Origin: Polaribacter sargassicola
Lineage (GTDB): Bacteria; Bacteroidota; Bacteroidia; Flavobacteriales; Flavobacteriaceae
Length of the DNA stretch: 64,000 bases
Reading direction: 5' to 3'
NCBI RefSeq assembly: GCF_021991835.1
Contig: NZ_JAHDAU010000004.1
Coordinates: forward strand, 186,001 to 250,000
Shown here: in pieces, positions 1 to 9,020 of the stretch
How the letters are laid out: each line of letters begins with the position of its first letter
Position numbering within the stretch: position 1 is the stretch's first letter
Translations under genes and position numbers: made by a program
The notes under the pieces: generated by a model
What the model was told of the DNA's origin: nothing
What the model saw: the letters and a program-made list of their open reading frames with translations, nothing else
Database searches by the model: none

Positions 1-302
1 CCTTTTATAAACTTAAAATGTCTGTTTTCATCCAAAATTTCACTACCTAAAATATCCGAAGGCATTAAATCTGGTGTAAATTGTATTCTTTTAAACTGTA
101 AACCTAAAGCATCAGAAATTGTATTTACTAATAATGTTTTTGCTAAACCAGGTACACCAATTAATAAAGAGTGTCCTCCACAAAAAATAGATAAAAGTGT
201 AAAGCTAACAGCTTCTTGCTGTCCTATAATAACTTTTCCTATTTCAGCTTTTAATGCGTTGTATTTTACAACTAAATCATCTATAGCTTTAACATCAGAC
301 AT
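1..302 (-). CDS. MoxR-family AAA+ ATPase, N-terminal part (runs off window)
   Basis: About 100 N-terminal residues are visible; the 3' end lies beyond the left edge. A Walker A motif GVPGLAKT sits near residue 65, preceded by VIIGQQEAV and followed by RIQFTPDLMPSDILG, the standard MoxR signature. MoxR ATPases are chaperone-like proteins that in Bacteroidota usually precede DUF58 and Bat/VWA genes; those would be outside this window. The ATG overlaps the stop codon of the upstream SurA-like gene by one base (TAATG), so the two are translationally coupled in one minus-strand operon. Confidence 0.93.
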   Translation of the reverse strand, partial: MSDVKAIDDLVVKYNALKAEIGKVIIGQQEAVSFTLLSIFCGGHSLLIGVPGLAKTLLVNTISDALGLQFKRIQFTPDLMPSDILGSEILDENRHFKFIK

Positions 303-1684
303 TATTTATTAATTTCTTTTTTCCAGTTTTTATTAAAATCACATTTACTATAACTATCTCCTATTTTTATGTAAGTATCTTTAATTTTTTCTCTAGACCA
401 TTTATCAATTGTTTCTTCTTTCTTTTTTTGAAGAGCTAATTGTTGTACTTTTTCATAATCTTTTATAATGTCTGCAGTGTGTGTGTCTGTTCTATCTTTC
501 ATTAAAATGAATTTAAACATCTCTTCTCCTACTGCAGATTTATCATAAAAAGCTTCAGTCATTTCACCTTTTTTAAGATCACTAACTCTTGCATAAAATG
601 CAGGATCCATTCTTGTTAAATCAAATCTAGATTCCCCTGTAGAAGGGTTTATAATAAGACCTCCACTAAATTTAGAATCTTCATCTGTAGAATATTTTAA
701 TACAGCCTCTTCAAAAGTAACTTCTCCTTTTTTAATCTCATTTATAATATCGTTTGCTTTATCTTCTAACTCTTTTAACATGTTATCAGTTACAACAGGT
801 TTTATTAAAATATGAGAAGCAATTCTTGTATTACCTTTAATAGCATGTAATTGCATTATATGGTAACCAAATTGTGATTTAAAAGGTTCTGAAACTTGAT
901 TTACATCTAAAGTAAATGCCATTTCTTTAAATTCTTTAATAAAATTAGATTCTTTAGTTACAGTATATTCTCCTCCATTACTTGTAACACCAGGATCATC
1001 AGAGTTAATAATTGCTTTCATCTTAAAGTTAGACCCGCCTTCTATTTGCTCTTTTATCTCATTTAACTTAGCAATTACTCTTTCTTCTTCTTCTTTAGTT
1101 GGTATTGCTTTTAAAACAATTTGAGCCAATTCTATTTCTGCCGGAAACTGTGGTAAATCTCCTTTTTCTTTTAATCCGTTAAAATACAAACGAACCTCTT
1201 CTGGCGTAACATCAATCTTTTCTGTAATTTTTTGTTGCTCTTTTTCTATTAGAATATTTTCTTCTTGTACAGTATTTAACTCCTTTTTTAAATCTTCTAA
1301 ATCGTTAAAACCATAAGCTTTAATTACTTTTTCTATATTACCATATTGCTGTGTAAAGTATTGTATACTTCTTTCTACTCTACTGCTAATCTCTACATCA
1401 GAAACTACAACACTATCAACTATTGCATGATGCGCTAATAATTTTTGTTGCATCAATTCTTCTAACATTTCGCAATCTGTAATTTGTACTTTTCCTTCAC
1501 TTCTAGTTTCTATTTCTTGCTTAAACTTATCTATGTCAGAATCCAAAACTATATTTTTACCGATAACTACAGCTACTCCGTCTATTTTTGTTTTTTGTGC
1601 AGAAGCTTGCAAAGCTATAAACCCTAAAAAGAAGGTGTAAATTGATAATTTAATATATTTTGAAATTGTTGTTTTCTGTTGCAT
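302..1684 (-). CDS. SurA-like periplasmic peptidylprolyl isomerase
   Basis: A 460-residue protein with a signal peptide (about residues 1-29, cleavage near QASA-QK), a SurA N-terminal chaperone-type region (about 30-150) and two parvulin-like domains (about 180-285, ending FGYHIMQLH, and about 290-400, beginning ASHILIKP). It is expected to chaperone outer-membrane proteins in the periplasm. The second parvulin domain is the less regular: its GG motif is followed by an atypical insert. The gene starts 35 nt inside the upstream lipoprotein gene. No later Met is plausible because the signal peptide begins at this ATG, so the overlap looks real. It is the third of three related chaperones in one operon that continues into MoxR. 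Confidence 0.9.
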   Translation of the reverse strand: MQQKTTISKYIKLSIYTFFLGFIALQASAQKTKIDGVAVVIGKNIVLDSDIDKFKQEIETRSEGKVQITDCEMLEELMQQKLLAHHAIVDSVVVSDVEISSRVERSIQYFTQQYGNIEKVIKAYGFNDLEDLKKELNTVQEENILIEKEQQKITEKIDVTPEEVRLYFNGLKEKGDLPQFPAEIELAQIVLKAIPTKEEEERVIAKLNEIKEQIEGGSNFKMKAIINSDDPGVTSNGGEYTVTKESNFIKEFKEMAFTLDVNQVSEPFKSQFGYHIMQLHAIKGNTRIASHILIKPVVTDNMLKELEDKANDIINEIKKGEVTFEEAVLKYSTDEDSKFSGGLIINPSTGESRFDLTRMDPAFYARVSDLKKGEMTEAFYDKSAVGEEMFKFILMKDRTDTHTADIIKDYEKVQQLALQKKKEETIDKWSREKIKDTYIKIGDSYSKCDFNKNWKKEINK

Positions 1685-2495
1685 CTTTTACTATTATTTT
1701 TTCTATCTCTCTAATTAATTCAATTTTACGTTTGTGTAAAATTAGTTGTTCTATAGTCTCTTTAATATAGCTTAAAGGAGCTATAGAGTTACGTGGTAAA
1801 ACGTCTTTTATAGACACCAAATATAAACTTATTGAATCTTGTTTTTCGATGAATTTTGTTTTTTTTAACAGTTTTTCTTTGGAAAAAGGTAGTTTTAACA
1901 AAATGTTATCTAATTGAGTCCAAATAGAATCGTTAAATTGATAATCTTTAAAACTTAATTCTTGTTTTTCTAACTTTTCTAAGTCGCTAATACTATCTGA
2001 TTTAAAAAGTTTTAAAAGTTCTTTTTTATCATTAATATTAACATCTACATGAAGATATTTTATTTTTACCAACTCTTCATTTAACTTAAAATTTTCTTTA
2101 TTATCTAAATAATATTCTTCTAATTCTTCGTCTGTTATTACGGTATCTAACTGTTCTTTTACTAATTGTTCTTTATAATTATTAATTAACAAACCTTCTT
2201 TATAACTTTCTACAAGGTCATTTATTTCGTTAACCGTTTCTAAAGAGCTATTCTTTTTAGACTTGTCTAATAATAGTTTTTTTATTGCCCAATTTTGTAT
2301 AAAACTTTTTACCAAAACAATACTATCTTCTTTTCTTATATTGTCTGGTGTTAGATTTAATAAATCTTTTTTATAAAGTTTCTCTCCATTAACAATTGCC
2401 ACTACATTGGCCTCGTTATCTTCTTTTTCTTGCATTTTAAATAAATCACAAGAAGTAAAAAACACTAAAAAAATTATAATTGTTATGAATCTCAT
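1650..2495 (-). CDS. SurA_N-like lipoprotein without a recognisable PPIase domain
   Basis: This 281-residue protein begins with a lipoprotein signal (FFTSC, Cys at about residue 16), so it is probably membrane anchored. Residues 30-150 resemble the N-terminal chaperone region of SurA (VAIVNGEKLYKKDLL; TDEELEEYYLDN). The rest is charged and helical, and I see no GGxLG or FGYH parvulin motif. Family members are often annotated as peptidylprolyl isomerases, but catalysis is doubtful here. The start ATG overlaps the stop of the upstream PPIase gene by one base, and the 3' end overlaps the next gene by 35 nt. This tight packing suggests the three proteins are made together and may work as a complex (inference). 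Confidence 0.82.
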   Translation of the reverse strand: MRFITIIIFLVFFTSCDLFKMQEKEDNEANVVAIVNGEKLYKKDLLNLTPDNIRKEDSIVLVKSFIQNWAIKKLLLDKSKKNSSLETVNEINDLVESYKEGLLINNYKEQLVKEQLDTVITDEELEEYYLDNKENFKLNEELVKIKYLHVDVNINDKKELLKLFKSDSISDLEKLEKQELSFKDYQFNDSIWTQLDNILLKLPFSKEKLLKKTKFIEKQDSISLYLVSIKDVLPRNSIAPLSYIKETIEQLILHKRKIELIREIEKIIVKDATENNNFKIY

Positions 2496-4135
2496 TAATT
2501 GTCTTCGTAAAATTTAATTAGTTTTTTTAGTTCTTTTTTAGATATCTTAACCTTACTTTTCTTTCTTAAATCTGCTATCCAATTTTTTTCTAAAAAATTT
2601 TGATAATCATTAATTACTTTTCCTTTTGATTTTTCAAAATCTTCTGTTTTATAATCAGATTTATGTTTATTAAAAAATTCTTTTAACTCTAAAGTGTCTT
2701 TAGAAGATTTAGACCAAATTTTTTGCTGCATTAACTCAAAAAGTAGCAAACCATCTTCATATTCTTTTAGAGTACTTGCATACTCTGGCTCTGTATAAAC
2801 TAAATTATCTTTGTAATAAGTAAGTATTTGTTCTTCTTTAAACATATCAAAAAGTTTAAAAACAGGCAAATGTCTTCTGTTTCTAATATATTTTATAAAA
2901 GTTTCTTGTGTAATATTTTTATCGTTAATACTAATAATTGTGTTTTGTAAAGAATCTGTTGGTATAGATCTTAAATTTTTAATGTCTAAAATCTTTTTAG
3001 CTTCTTTGTACTCTACAATATTATATTCTTTTTTTAATTTATTGATAACCGCTTGTTCAGAAAGTTGCATTCTAGAACTCTTTCTAATTTTATCTTTTAA
3101 CTCATTTTTCATTTCATCAAAAGATTTAATTGGATGCTTTTTTTGTAAAGTAACAATATGCCATCCAAAAGGAGTTTTAAATGGTTTAGAAAAATCGCCA
3201 ACATTTTCTAGCGCAAAAGCAGCATCTTCAAATGGTTTTACCATTCTGCCTGTACCAAATTTACCAAGACTACCACCTTTTATTTTAGAACCCGGATCTT
3301 CTGAGTATTTGATAGCTAAGTCTTCAAAACGTTCATTGTTTATTAGTCTAACATATAAACTATCAATTTTATTTTTACCTACAATTGTAGTGTCTCTAAT
3401 TAAAATATGTGCAGCTTCTATTTCTCCTTTAGATTTTCTAAAATCATCTACCATTACAATATGATAGCCAAATTGCGTTTTAAAAGGCTTAGAAACCTCG
3501 CCAACTTTAGTAGAGTAAGCAGCATCTTCAAAAGAAGCAACCATATTAAAAGCTGAAAAATAGCCTAAATTACCTCCGTTTCCTTTTCTACCTGTTTTAA
3601 GATCATCTTGTGCCGATTTATCTTCAGAAAATTCAATTGCTAATTTTTCAAAACTTTCTCCATTTAAAATTTTATTCCTAATTTTTGTAATTCTATTATA
3701 AACCTCAAGTGTATCTTTAGGTGAAGCATCCCTAGGCAATCTTAATAAAATATGTTTGGCTTTTACTTGATTTTTTGTTCTAAAATAAACTTCTTTTACT
3801 AGATCATTTATAAAAGTAGTGTCTTGTAAATAAGGTGCAGAAAGTTGGTTCTTGTACGTTTCCATTTCTCTTCTATAAGAAGGTAACGTATCTAATTTTA
3901 AATTGTAAGCCTCTTTTACTTTTAGTTTATAATTTATGTATAAATCTAAATTTTTAGTTACACTTTTAGCTTCTTCATTATCTATTACGTCTAAATTTTT
4001 CTCATATACTTTTTTAAAGTCATTTACCGTTATTTTTTCATCATCAATGGTTACTAGTACCTTGTCTTTTTTTTGAGAAAAAATTGTAAAAGACAACAAA
4101 AAACTTAAAATAAATAATAAAATTTTACTTTTCAT
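2495..4135 (-). CDS. Periplasmic PpiC-type peptidylprolyl isomerase with two parvulin domains
   Basis: A 546-residue protein with signal peptide (residues 1-20, ending TIFSQ). Two well-formed parvulin domains follow: one around 120-230 (KAKHILLRLP, GGNLGYF, FGYHIVMVDD) and one around 238-335 (AAHILIRD, GGSLGKF, FGWHIVTLQ). The C-terminal 200 residues are helical and unassigned. The role is proline isomerisation and chaperoning of exported proteins, probably outer-membrane barrels. It is the promoter-proximal gene of the three-chaperone operon and lies 11 nt downstream of the DUF493 gene, which may be co-transcribed. Family assignment is secure; substrates are unknown. Confidence 0.92.
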   Translation of the reverse strand: MKSKILLFILSFLLSFTIFSQKKDKVLVTIDDEKITVNDFKKVYEKNLDVIDNEEAKSVTKNLDLYINYKLKVKEAYNLKLDTLPSYRREMETYKNQLSAPYLQDTTFINDLVKEVYFRTKNQVKAKHILLRLPRDASPKDTLEVYNRITKIRNKILNGESFEKLAIEFSEDKSAQDDLKTGRKGNGGNLGYFSAFNMVASFEDAAYSTKVGEVSKPFKTQFGYHIVMVDDFRKSKGEIEAAHILIRDTTIVGKNKIDSLYVRLINNERFEDLAIKYSEDPGSKIKGGSLGKFGTGRMVKPFEDAAFALENVGDFSKPFKTPFGWHIVTLQKKHPIKSFDEMKNELKDKIRKSSRMQLSEQAVINKLKKEYNIVEYKEAKKILDIKNLRSIPTDSLQNTIISINDKNITQETFIKYIRNRRHLPVFKLFDMFKEEQILTYYKDNLVYTEPEYASTLKEYEDGLLLFELMQQKIWSKSSKDTLELKEFFNKHKSDYKTEDFEKSKGKVINDYQNFLEKNWIADLRKKSKVKISKKELKKLIKFYEDN

Positions 4136-4146
4136 AAATTAAAAAA

Positions 4147-4428
4147 TTATAAAGAAATGATACCTTTTATTTTTTCTGCTTCTTTGTAATAAGCAATTAC
4201 ATCATCAGAACTTTTTATATTTAATACAATAGAAACACTAGTATATTTACCTGTTTTAGATTTTTTTGTTTTTATAACGGCACCTGTATTATCAAACAAA
4301 TCTTCTACTTCTTTAACTTGGTTACCGGTAGAAGGCACTATAAATTTATATAAATAGTCTGCAGGAAAAGCAGTTGTGTCTTCTAACTGAACTTTTAACT
4401 TATCATAAAACGCTTTTTTATCACTCAT
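4147..4428 (-). CDS. DUF493 (YbeD-like) protein
   Basis: A 93-residue cytosolic protein starting MSDKKAFYDKLK. The sequence fits the DUF493/YbeD family, a small ferredoxin-like (ACT-related) fold (FPADYLYKFIVP, YTSVSIVLNI, IVLNIKSSDDVIAYY). The in-frame Met 14 codons upstream (4470) is less likely because conserved similarity begins at MSDKK. No precise role is known for the family; a regulatory or ligand-sensing function has been suggested from the fold. It lies directly upstream of the chaperone operon and divergent from the AAA_28 gene. Confidence 0.85.
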   Translation of the reverse strand: MSDKKAFYDKLKVQLEDTTAFPADYLYKFIVPSTGNQVKEVEDLFDNTGAVIKTKKSKTGKYTSVSIVLNIKSSDDVIAYYKEAEKIKGIISL

Positions 4429-4509
4429 CTTATTATCTTCTTTTACAAATTGTTTTAAATAACAAGACACAAAATTACATTAAAAATTAGTTTTATAAAG
4501 GGAATCATT

Positions 4510-4517
4510 TATTTTTG
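4510..4517 (+). promoter_or_regulatory. Bacteroidota -7 promoter box (TATTTTTG)
   Basis: Exact match to the TAnnTTTG -7 consensus, ending only 4 nt before the ATG at 4522. If used, transcription would start at or within a few bases of the start codon, giving a leaderless or nearly leaderless mRNA. No clear TTTG -33 element is seen at the right distance. Confidence 0.45.
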
Positions 4518-4521
4518 TGAA

Positions 4522-5064
4522 ATGCAACAAAAAATTCTATTAATTGGCGGACCTGGAACTGGTAAAACTTCTGTTTTAAATGAATTAATTTCGAGAGATT
4601 TTTTTTGTTTTCCAGAAGTTTCTAGAGAAGTAACTTTAAAAGCCCAAGAACAAGGTATCGATCAGCTTTTTTTAACAAATCCTTTATTGTTTAGCGAAAT
4701 GTTATTAGAAGGTAGAGAGCAACAATATTTAGATGCAGAAAAATCTGATGCTGAAATTATTTTTTTTGATAGAGGCATACCAGATGTACATGCTTATATG
4801 GATTTTTTTAACACAGAATACCCAACAATATTTCTTGAAAAAAGTAGAAAATATAAATACGATAAAGTTTTTCATTTTTCTCCTTGGAAAGAGATTCACA
4901 TAACAGATAATGAGCGTTATGAGTCTTTTGAAGAAACTGTAGAAATAGATTCTTTTTTAACAAAAACATATAAAGAATTAGGTTATAACATTATTAATGT
5001 ACCTATGGCTAGCATAAAAAAAAGAACAGACTTTATCATTAATACGCTTTCTTGCGATTTATGA
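4522..5064 (+). CDS. AAA_28-family ATPase/kinase-like protein
   Basis: A 180-residue P-loop protein with Walker A GGPGTGKTSV at residues 8-17 and a mid-protein acidic strand IIFFDRGIPDVHAYMDFF resembling a Walker B/lid region. It belongs to the AAA_28 family (small NTPases related to the nucleotide kinase part of NadR). Substrate is unknown; a phosphotransferase role is possible. The last codons overlap the recQ start (ATGA at 5061-5064), so the two are co-translated. It is common next to recQ-like genes in Flavobacteriaceae, but I would not infer a repair function from that alone. Confidence 0.85.
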   Translation: MQQKILLIGGPGTGKTSVLNELISRDFFCFPEVSREVTLKAQEQGIDQLFLTNPLLFSEMLLEGREQQYLDAEKSDAEIIFFDRGIPDVHAYMDFFNTEYPTIFLEKSRKYKYDKVFHFSPWKEIHITDNERYESFEETVEIDSFLTKTYKELGYNIINVPMASIKKRTDFIINTLSCDL

Positions 5065-6953
5065 TTTCTTCTTTAGAGATACTAAAAAAATATTGGGGTT
5101 TTTCTAACTTTAGACCTTTACAAAATGAAATAATTACCGCCGTTTTAAATGAAAAAGATGTAATTGCATTATTACCAACCGGTGGCGGAAAATCTATTTG
5201 TTTTCAGGTTCCTGCTTTAGTAAACAACGGAATATGTTTAGTTATTTCTCCCTTAATTGCTTTAATGAAAGATCAAGTAGAAAACTTGACCAAAAAAGGT
5301 ATTAAAGCAACTATGTTACCTTCGGGTACTTCTCAAGACGAATTAATTACACTGTTTGATAATATAAAATTTGGAGGTGTAAAGTTCTTATATATTTCGC
5401 CAGAAAGACTACAGTCTTTTTTTATTCAGCAAAAAATAAAAGAATTAAACATTAACTTAGTTGCTATAGATGAGGCACATTGCATCTCGGAATGGGGACA
5501 CGATTTTAGACCTTCTTACAGAAATATAAAAGTATTAAAAGAACTAAAACCAGACGTTAATTTTATTGCTTTAACTGCAACTGCCAACCAAAAAGTGCTT
5601 GCAGATATTTCTAAAAATCTTCTTTTAAAAGATCCAATTACATTTAAGAAATCTTTTTTTAGAGAAAACTTAGCTTATCAAATATTTACAGTAGAAGACA
5701 AACTACAACGCTTACTTCAAATTTTTACCAAAACTAAAAAACCAGCAATTGTTTATGTTAATTCTAGAAAAAAGACAGAACAAATTGCCAACTTTTTAAA
5801 TGCCAATAATTTTAAAAGTTCTTTTTATCATGCTGGGTTATCATCCATAGAAAAAAATATTTCTTTTAATAATTGGATGACAGAAAAAACACCCATAATT
5901 GTAGCTACAAATGCTTTTGGTATGGGAATTGACAAACCTAACGTAGGTTTAGTTATTCATTTAGACTTGCCTTCTAGCATAGAAAATTACGTGCAAGAAA
6001 CCGGTAGAGCTGGTAGAAGCGGTTTAAAATCTTTCGCGGTTTTATTATATAATAAAAGTGATATTTTATTATTTAAAGATCGATTAAAGAAAACCTTGTT
6101 AACTATTAAAGAGATAAAAGAAATTCATAAAAAACTATATCAACATTTTAGAATTTCTATAGGCGAAATAACCGAAGAATCTTATAATTTTAACATCTTA
6201 GATTTTAGTAAAAAATACAACTTTTCTGTTTTAAAAGTAGATGCTGCCATTAAATTATTTTCTAACAATGGTATTATAGAAATTGGCAATAATTACAATA
6301 AAAAATCTACTTTACAATTTATAGTAAAAAGCAAAACTGTTTTAAATTACTTAGATAAAAACCAAATAATTAAAGGTTTTACAAATTCAATTTTAAGAAC
6401 TTATGCAGGTTTATTTGAGCAAGAAGTAAAAATTGATGAATTTTTTATCGCTAAAAAAACAGGATTAACCGCAAAACTTGTAATCGCTAATTTGCAACAT
6501 TTACAAAAAGAAGGCATCGTTAATTATAACGCCATAAAAAGCGATGCAGAAATTACTTTTTTAATTCCTAGAGAAGATGATTATACAATTAATCGTTTCT
6601 CTAAAGAAATGAAACAATTTATTCATCAGAAAAAACAAAAATCAGAAGATTTAATTCAATTTATAAACAACAATACTGTTTGCAGAAGTAAACAAATTTT
6701 AAATTATTTTGATGAAATAAAAACCGACAATTGTGGTATTTGTGATGTTTGTATTGCTAACAAACAACAAAACCTTAAAAACACATCATCACAAATAATT
6801 CTACTATTAAAAAAAGAGCACGCCTTAAGTTCTGCAGAAATTAGTGCAGCTTTAACTGCAAATGAAAAAGACATTTTAATACATTTGCGTCAACTTTTAA
6901 CCGATGATAAAATAAAAATAAATCATCTAAACAAATACCAATTAAATTTATAA
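5061..6953 (+). CDS. recQ: RecQ-family ATP-dependent DNA helicase
   Basis: A 630-residue superfamily 2 3'-5' DNA helicase. Visible motifs: Walker A LPTGGGKS near residue 40, DEAH box AIDEAHCISEWGHDFRP near 140, motif III TATAN, and motifs V/VI AFGMGIDKPNV and QETGRAGRSG near 285-325. The RecQ zinc-binding cysteines are present (CRSK ... NCGICDVC, about residues 540-565). It is shorter than a full RecQ and I see no HRDC domain; the C-terminus instead looks like a winged helix. I chose the ATG at 5061, which overlaps the upstream stop as ATGA, rather than the in-frame TTG nine bases earlier. It acts in recombinational repair and fork maintenance. Confidence 0.95.
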   Translation: MISSLEILKKYWGFSNFRPLQNEIITAVLNEKDVIALLPTGGGKSICFQVPALVNNGICLVISPLIALMKDQVENLTKKGIKATMLPSGTSQDELITLFDNIKFGGVKFLYISPERLQSFFIQQKIKELNINLVAIDEAHCISEWGHDFRPSYRNIKVLKELKPDVNFIALTATANQKVLADISKNLLLKDPITFKKSFFRENLAYQIFTVEDKLQRLLQIFTKTKKPAIVYVNSRKKTEQIANFLNANNFKSSFYHAGLSSIEKNISFNNWMTEKTPIIVATNAFGMGIDKPNVGLVIHLDLPSSIENYVQETGRAGRSGLKSFAVLLYNKSDILLFKDRLKKTLLTIKEIKEIHKKLYQHFRISIGEITEESYNFNILDFSKKYNFSVLKVDAAIKLFSNNGIIEIGNNYNKKSTLQFIVKSKTVLNYLDKNQIIKGFTNSILRTYAGLFEQEVKIDEFFIAKKTGLTAKLVIANLQHLQKEGIVNYNAIKSDAEITFLIPREDDYTINRFSKEMKQFIHQKKQKSEDLIQFINNNTVCRSKQILNYFDEIKTDNCGICDVCIANKQQNLKNTSSQIILLLKKEHALSSAEISAALTANEKDILIHLRQLLTDDKIKINHLNKYQLNL

Positions 6954-6955
6954 TT

Positions 6956-7900
6956 ATGAAAGACTTACGTATTGTTTTTATGGGAACTCCAGATTTTGCT
7001 GTTACTATTTTAAAACACTTAGTAGAAAATAATTATAACGTTGTAGGTGTAATTACTGCCTCTGACAAACCAGCCGGAAGAGGAAGAAAGCTAAACGAAT
7101 CTGCAGTAAAAAAATATGCAACTTCTGTAAACCTACCAATTTTACAACCTACTAATTTAAAAAACGAAGACTTTAATAAGCAATTAAAAGCATTAAATGC
7201 AGATTTACAAATTGTAGTTGCTTTTAGAATGTTACCAAAAATAGTTTGGCAAATGCCTAAATATGGTACTTTTAATTTACACGCATCATTATTACCAGAA
7301 TACAGAGGTGCAGCACCAATACATTGGGCTATAATTAATGGAGAAACCAAAACAGGAGTTACTACATTTTTTATTGATGATAAAATTGATACTGGAGAAA
7401 TTATTTTACAAGAAGAAATTGATATTTCTGATACCGAAACAGTAGGTACTTTGCACGATAAACTAATGTTTTTAGGAGCAGGTTTAGTTGCTAAAACTGT
7501 AGATTTAATAGCTACAGAAAATGTTACAACAACCAAACAACCAGATTTAGAAGAAAAATCGGCATCTAAACTAAATTCTGATAATTGTAAAATAGATTGG
7601 ACCGACTCTTTAGACAATATATATAATAAAATTAGAGGTTTGAATCCTTTTCCTGCTGCTTGGACTATCATTAAAAATGATGATGAAGAAATTTCTACTA
7701 AAATTTATGCAGTAAGAAAAGAAAAAGAAACGCATAACCTTAATATAGGAAAAATTGTAGCCACTAAAAAAGAATTAAAAGTAGCAGTTAACAACGGTTT
7801 TATTATTATTGATGAAATAAAACTTTCTGGCAAGAAAAAAATGGATGCTAAAAGTTTATTAAATGGTTTTAGCTTTTCTACTGAAGCAAAAATGCTATAA
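6956..7900 (+). CDS. fmt: Methionyl-tRNA formyltransferase
   Basis: A 314-residue protein, the usual length for Fmt. It transfers formyl from 10-formyltetrahydrofolate to Met-tRNA(fMet) for translation initiation. The N-terminal formyltransferase domain starts VFMGTPDFAV and carries NLHASLLPEYRGAAP, the folate-binding and catalytic loop (Asn-His-Asp type); the C-terminal tRNA-binding domain starts around residue 205. It begins 2 nt after the recQ stop, so it is probably in the same transcript. A weak hairpin with a short T run (7899-7921) may terminate it. Confidence 0.97.
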   Translation: MKDLRIVFMGTPDFAVTILKHLVENNYNVVGVITASDKPAGRGRKLNESAVKKYATSVNLPILQPTNLKNEDFNKQLKALNADLQIVVAFRMLPKIVWQMPKYGTFNLHASLLPEYRGAAPIHWAIINGETKTGVTTFFIDDKIDTGEIILQEEIDISDTETVGTLHDKLMFLGAGLVAKTVDLIATENVTTTKQPDLEEKSASKLNSDNCKIDWTDSLDNIYNKIRGLNPFPAAWTIIKNDDEEISTKIYAVRKEKETHNLNIGKIVATKKELKVAVNNGFIIIDEIKLSGKKKMDAKSLLNGFSFSTEAKML

Positions 7901-7923
7901 ACCCTTTATCCATAAGGTTTTTT
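7899..7923 (+). terminator. Weak hairpin after fmt
   Basis: An imperfect AACC/GGTT stem around TTTATCCATAA followed by a T run, directly overlapping the fmt stop. The stem is short, so efficiency is doubtful. Confidence 0.35.
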
Positions 7924-8005
7924 CAATATTTTTTCTTTTTAGAACCATCTTTATTAACAATTTGCCTTCTTTTATTAACAAAAGTGTTTTTTTTTAAGCT
8001 TCTAA

Positions 8006-8036
8006 TTTGCCTAAACCCTTAATCCACCTATATTTG
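8006..8036 (+). promoter_or_regulatory. Bacteroidota sigma-A promoter of the HU gene
   Basis: TTTG at 8006-8009 and TATATTTG at 8029-8036 with a 19-nt spacer, an exact fit to the TTTG-N19-TAnnTTTG consensus. The start codon of the HU gene lies 51 nt downstream, leaving an A-rich leader of about 45 nt. Confidence 0.8.
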
Positions 8037-8087
8037 TTGAGCTAATGAGCAAAAAAAAATTATAATTAATATTAAAAATAACTTATT

Positions 8088-8360
8088 ATGAACAAGTCAG
8101 ATTTAATTGATGCAATGGCTGCTGATGCAGGAATTTCTAAAGTAGCAGCTAAAGCGGCATTAGAATCTTTTACAGATAACGTAACTTCTGCTTTAAAAAG
8201 CGGTGGTAAAGTAGCTTTAGTTGGTTTTGGAACATTTTCTGTTTCTAGCAGAGCTGCAAGAACAGGTAGAAACCCACAAACTGGTAAAACTATCGAGATT
8301 GCTGCTAAAAATGTAGCTAAATTTAAAGCAGGAGCTGGTTTAACAGATGCTGTTAACTAA
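8088..8360 (+). CDS. HU-family nucleoid DNA-binding protein
   Basis: A 90-residue protein of standard HU length. It starts [11 protein letters not shown], contains [19 protein letters not shown] and ends in the family signature [12 protein letters not shown], the beta-arm that inserts into the DNA minor groove. HU is an abundant dimeric DNA-bending protein that compacts the nucleoid. A consensus promoter upstream and a strong terminator downstream mark it as a monocistronic, highly expressed gene, and its codon use (GGT/GCT rich) fits that. Confidence 0.97.
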   Translation: MNKSDLIDAMAADAGISKVAAKAALESFTDNVTSALKSGGKVALVGFGTFSVSSRAARTGRNPQTGKTIEIAAKNVAKFKAGAGLTDAVN

Positions 8361-8389
8361 GATTCTTCTTTTTTAAATAATAAAATAAT

Positions 8390-8419
8390 AACTCTCTTTT
8401 TTAAAGAGAGTTTTTTTTT
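8390..8419 (+). terminator. Rho-independent terminator after HU
   Basis: Stem AACTCTCTTT / AAAGAGAGTT with a short loop, followed by nine or so T residues. Confidence 0.85.
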
Positions 8420-8471
8420 ATCATTTTTTTTATTTAAATTTAGAGAAAATAATAATTTAAAATTCATTTTT

Positions 8472-9020
8472 TTGAAATTAAATAAAGGTAAATTATTAAT
8501 TGCAGAGCCAACAATCTTAAATGATAACTCTTTTAATAGAGCCATTATTTTACTTACAGAACATTCTAATAATAATTCTGTTGGTTTTATTTTAAACAGA
8601 CCTTTAAACTACACGGTTAACGATCTTTTACCAGAATTAAATTGCAACCTACCTATTTACCAAGGAGGTCCTGTAGAACAAGATAACTTATATTTTATAC
8701 ACAGCATACCAGAACTAATACCAGATAGTATTGAAGTTGAAAATGGTATTTTTTGGGGAGGAAATTTTGAATCTTTAAGAAATTTAATCAAAGAAGACAG
8801 ACTTTCTAGTTCTGATATTCGATTTTTCTTAGGCTATTCTGGCTGGAGTGAAAACCAATTAGAAGATGAAATGAATGATAACTCTTGGTTTCTTTCTGAA
8901 AATGACTTTGAAAATATTTTTTCTGCAGACAATGAAACTCTTTGGAAAAATAAATTATTACAAAAAGGAGGGCATTACAAATTGTGGGCAAATGCCCCTA
9001 GCGATTTTAATTTAAATTAA
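8472..9020 (+). CDS. YqgE/AlgH-family protein
   Basis: A 182-residue cytosolic protein of the DUF179 (YqgE/AlgH) family, recognised from GKLLIAEPTILNDNSFNRA at the N-terminus, SVGFILNRPL, the YQGGPVEQDNLYFIH segment and FLGYSGWSENQLEDE. The start is TTG; no ATG lies in frame before the conserved GKLL motif. The biochemical role is unsettled; AlgH was linked to alginate regulation in Pseudomonas, which need not apply here. It is convergent with the aminotransferase gene, their 3' ends overlapping by 4 nt. Confidence 0.9.
   Translation: MKLNKGKLLIAEPTILNDNSFNRAIILLTEHSNNNSVGFILNRPLNYTVNDLLPELNCNLPIYQGGPVEQDNLYFIHSIPELIPDSIEVENGIFWGGNFESLRNLIKEDRLSSSDIRFFLGYSGWSENQLEDEMNDNSWFLSENDFENIFSADNETLWKNKLLQKGGHYKLWANAPSDFNLN

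Noticed and set aside
1650..1684. Frameshift between the SurA_N-like lipoprotein and the SurA-like gene
   Set aside because: Both proteins are complete, with their own signal peptides; the 35-nt overlap is a simple gene overlap.
2940..3464. Plus-strand frame of 174 codons within the PpiC gene
   Set aside because: Antisense shadow of a clearly coding parvulin region; no start signal or family.
5052..5060. TTG start for recQ nine bases upstream
   Set aside because: The ATG at 5061 overlaps the upstream stop (ATGA), the usual coupling arrangement.
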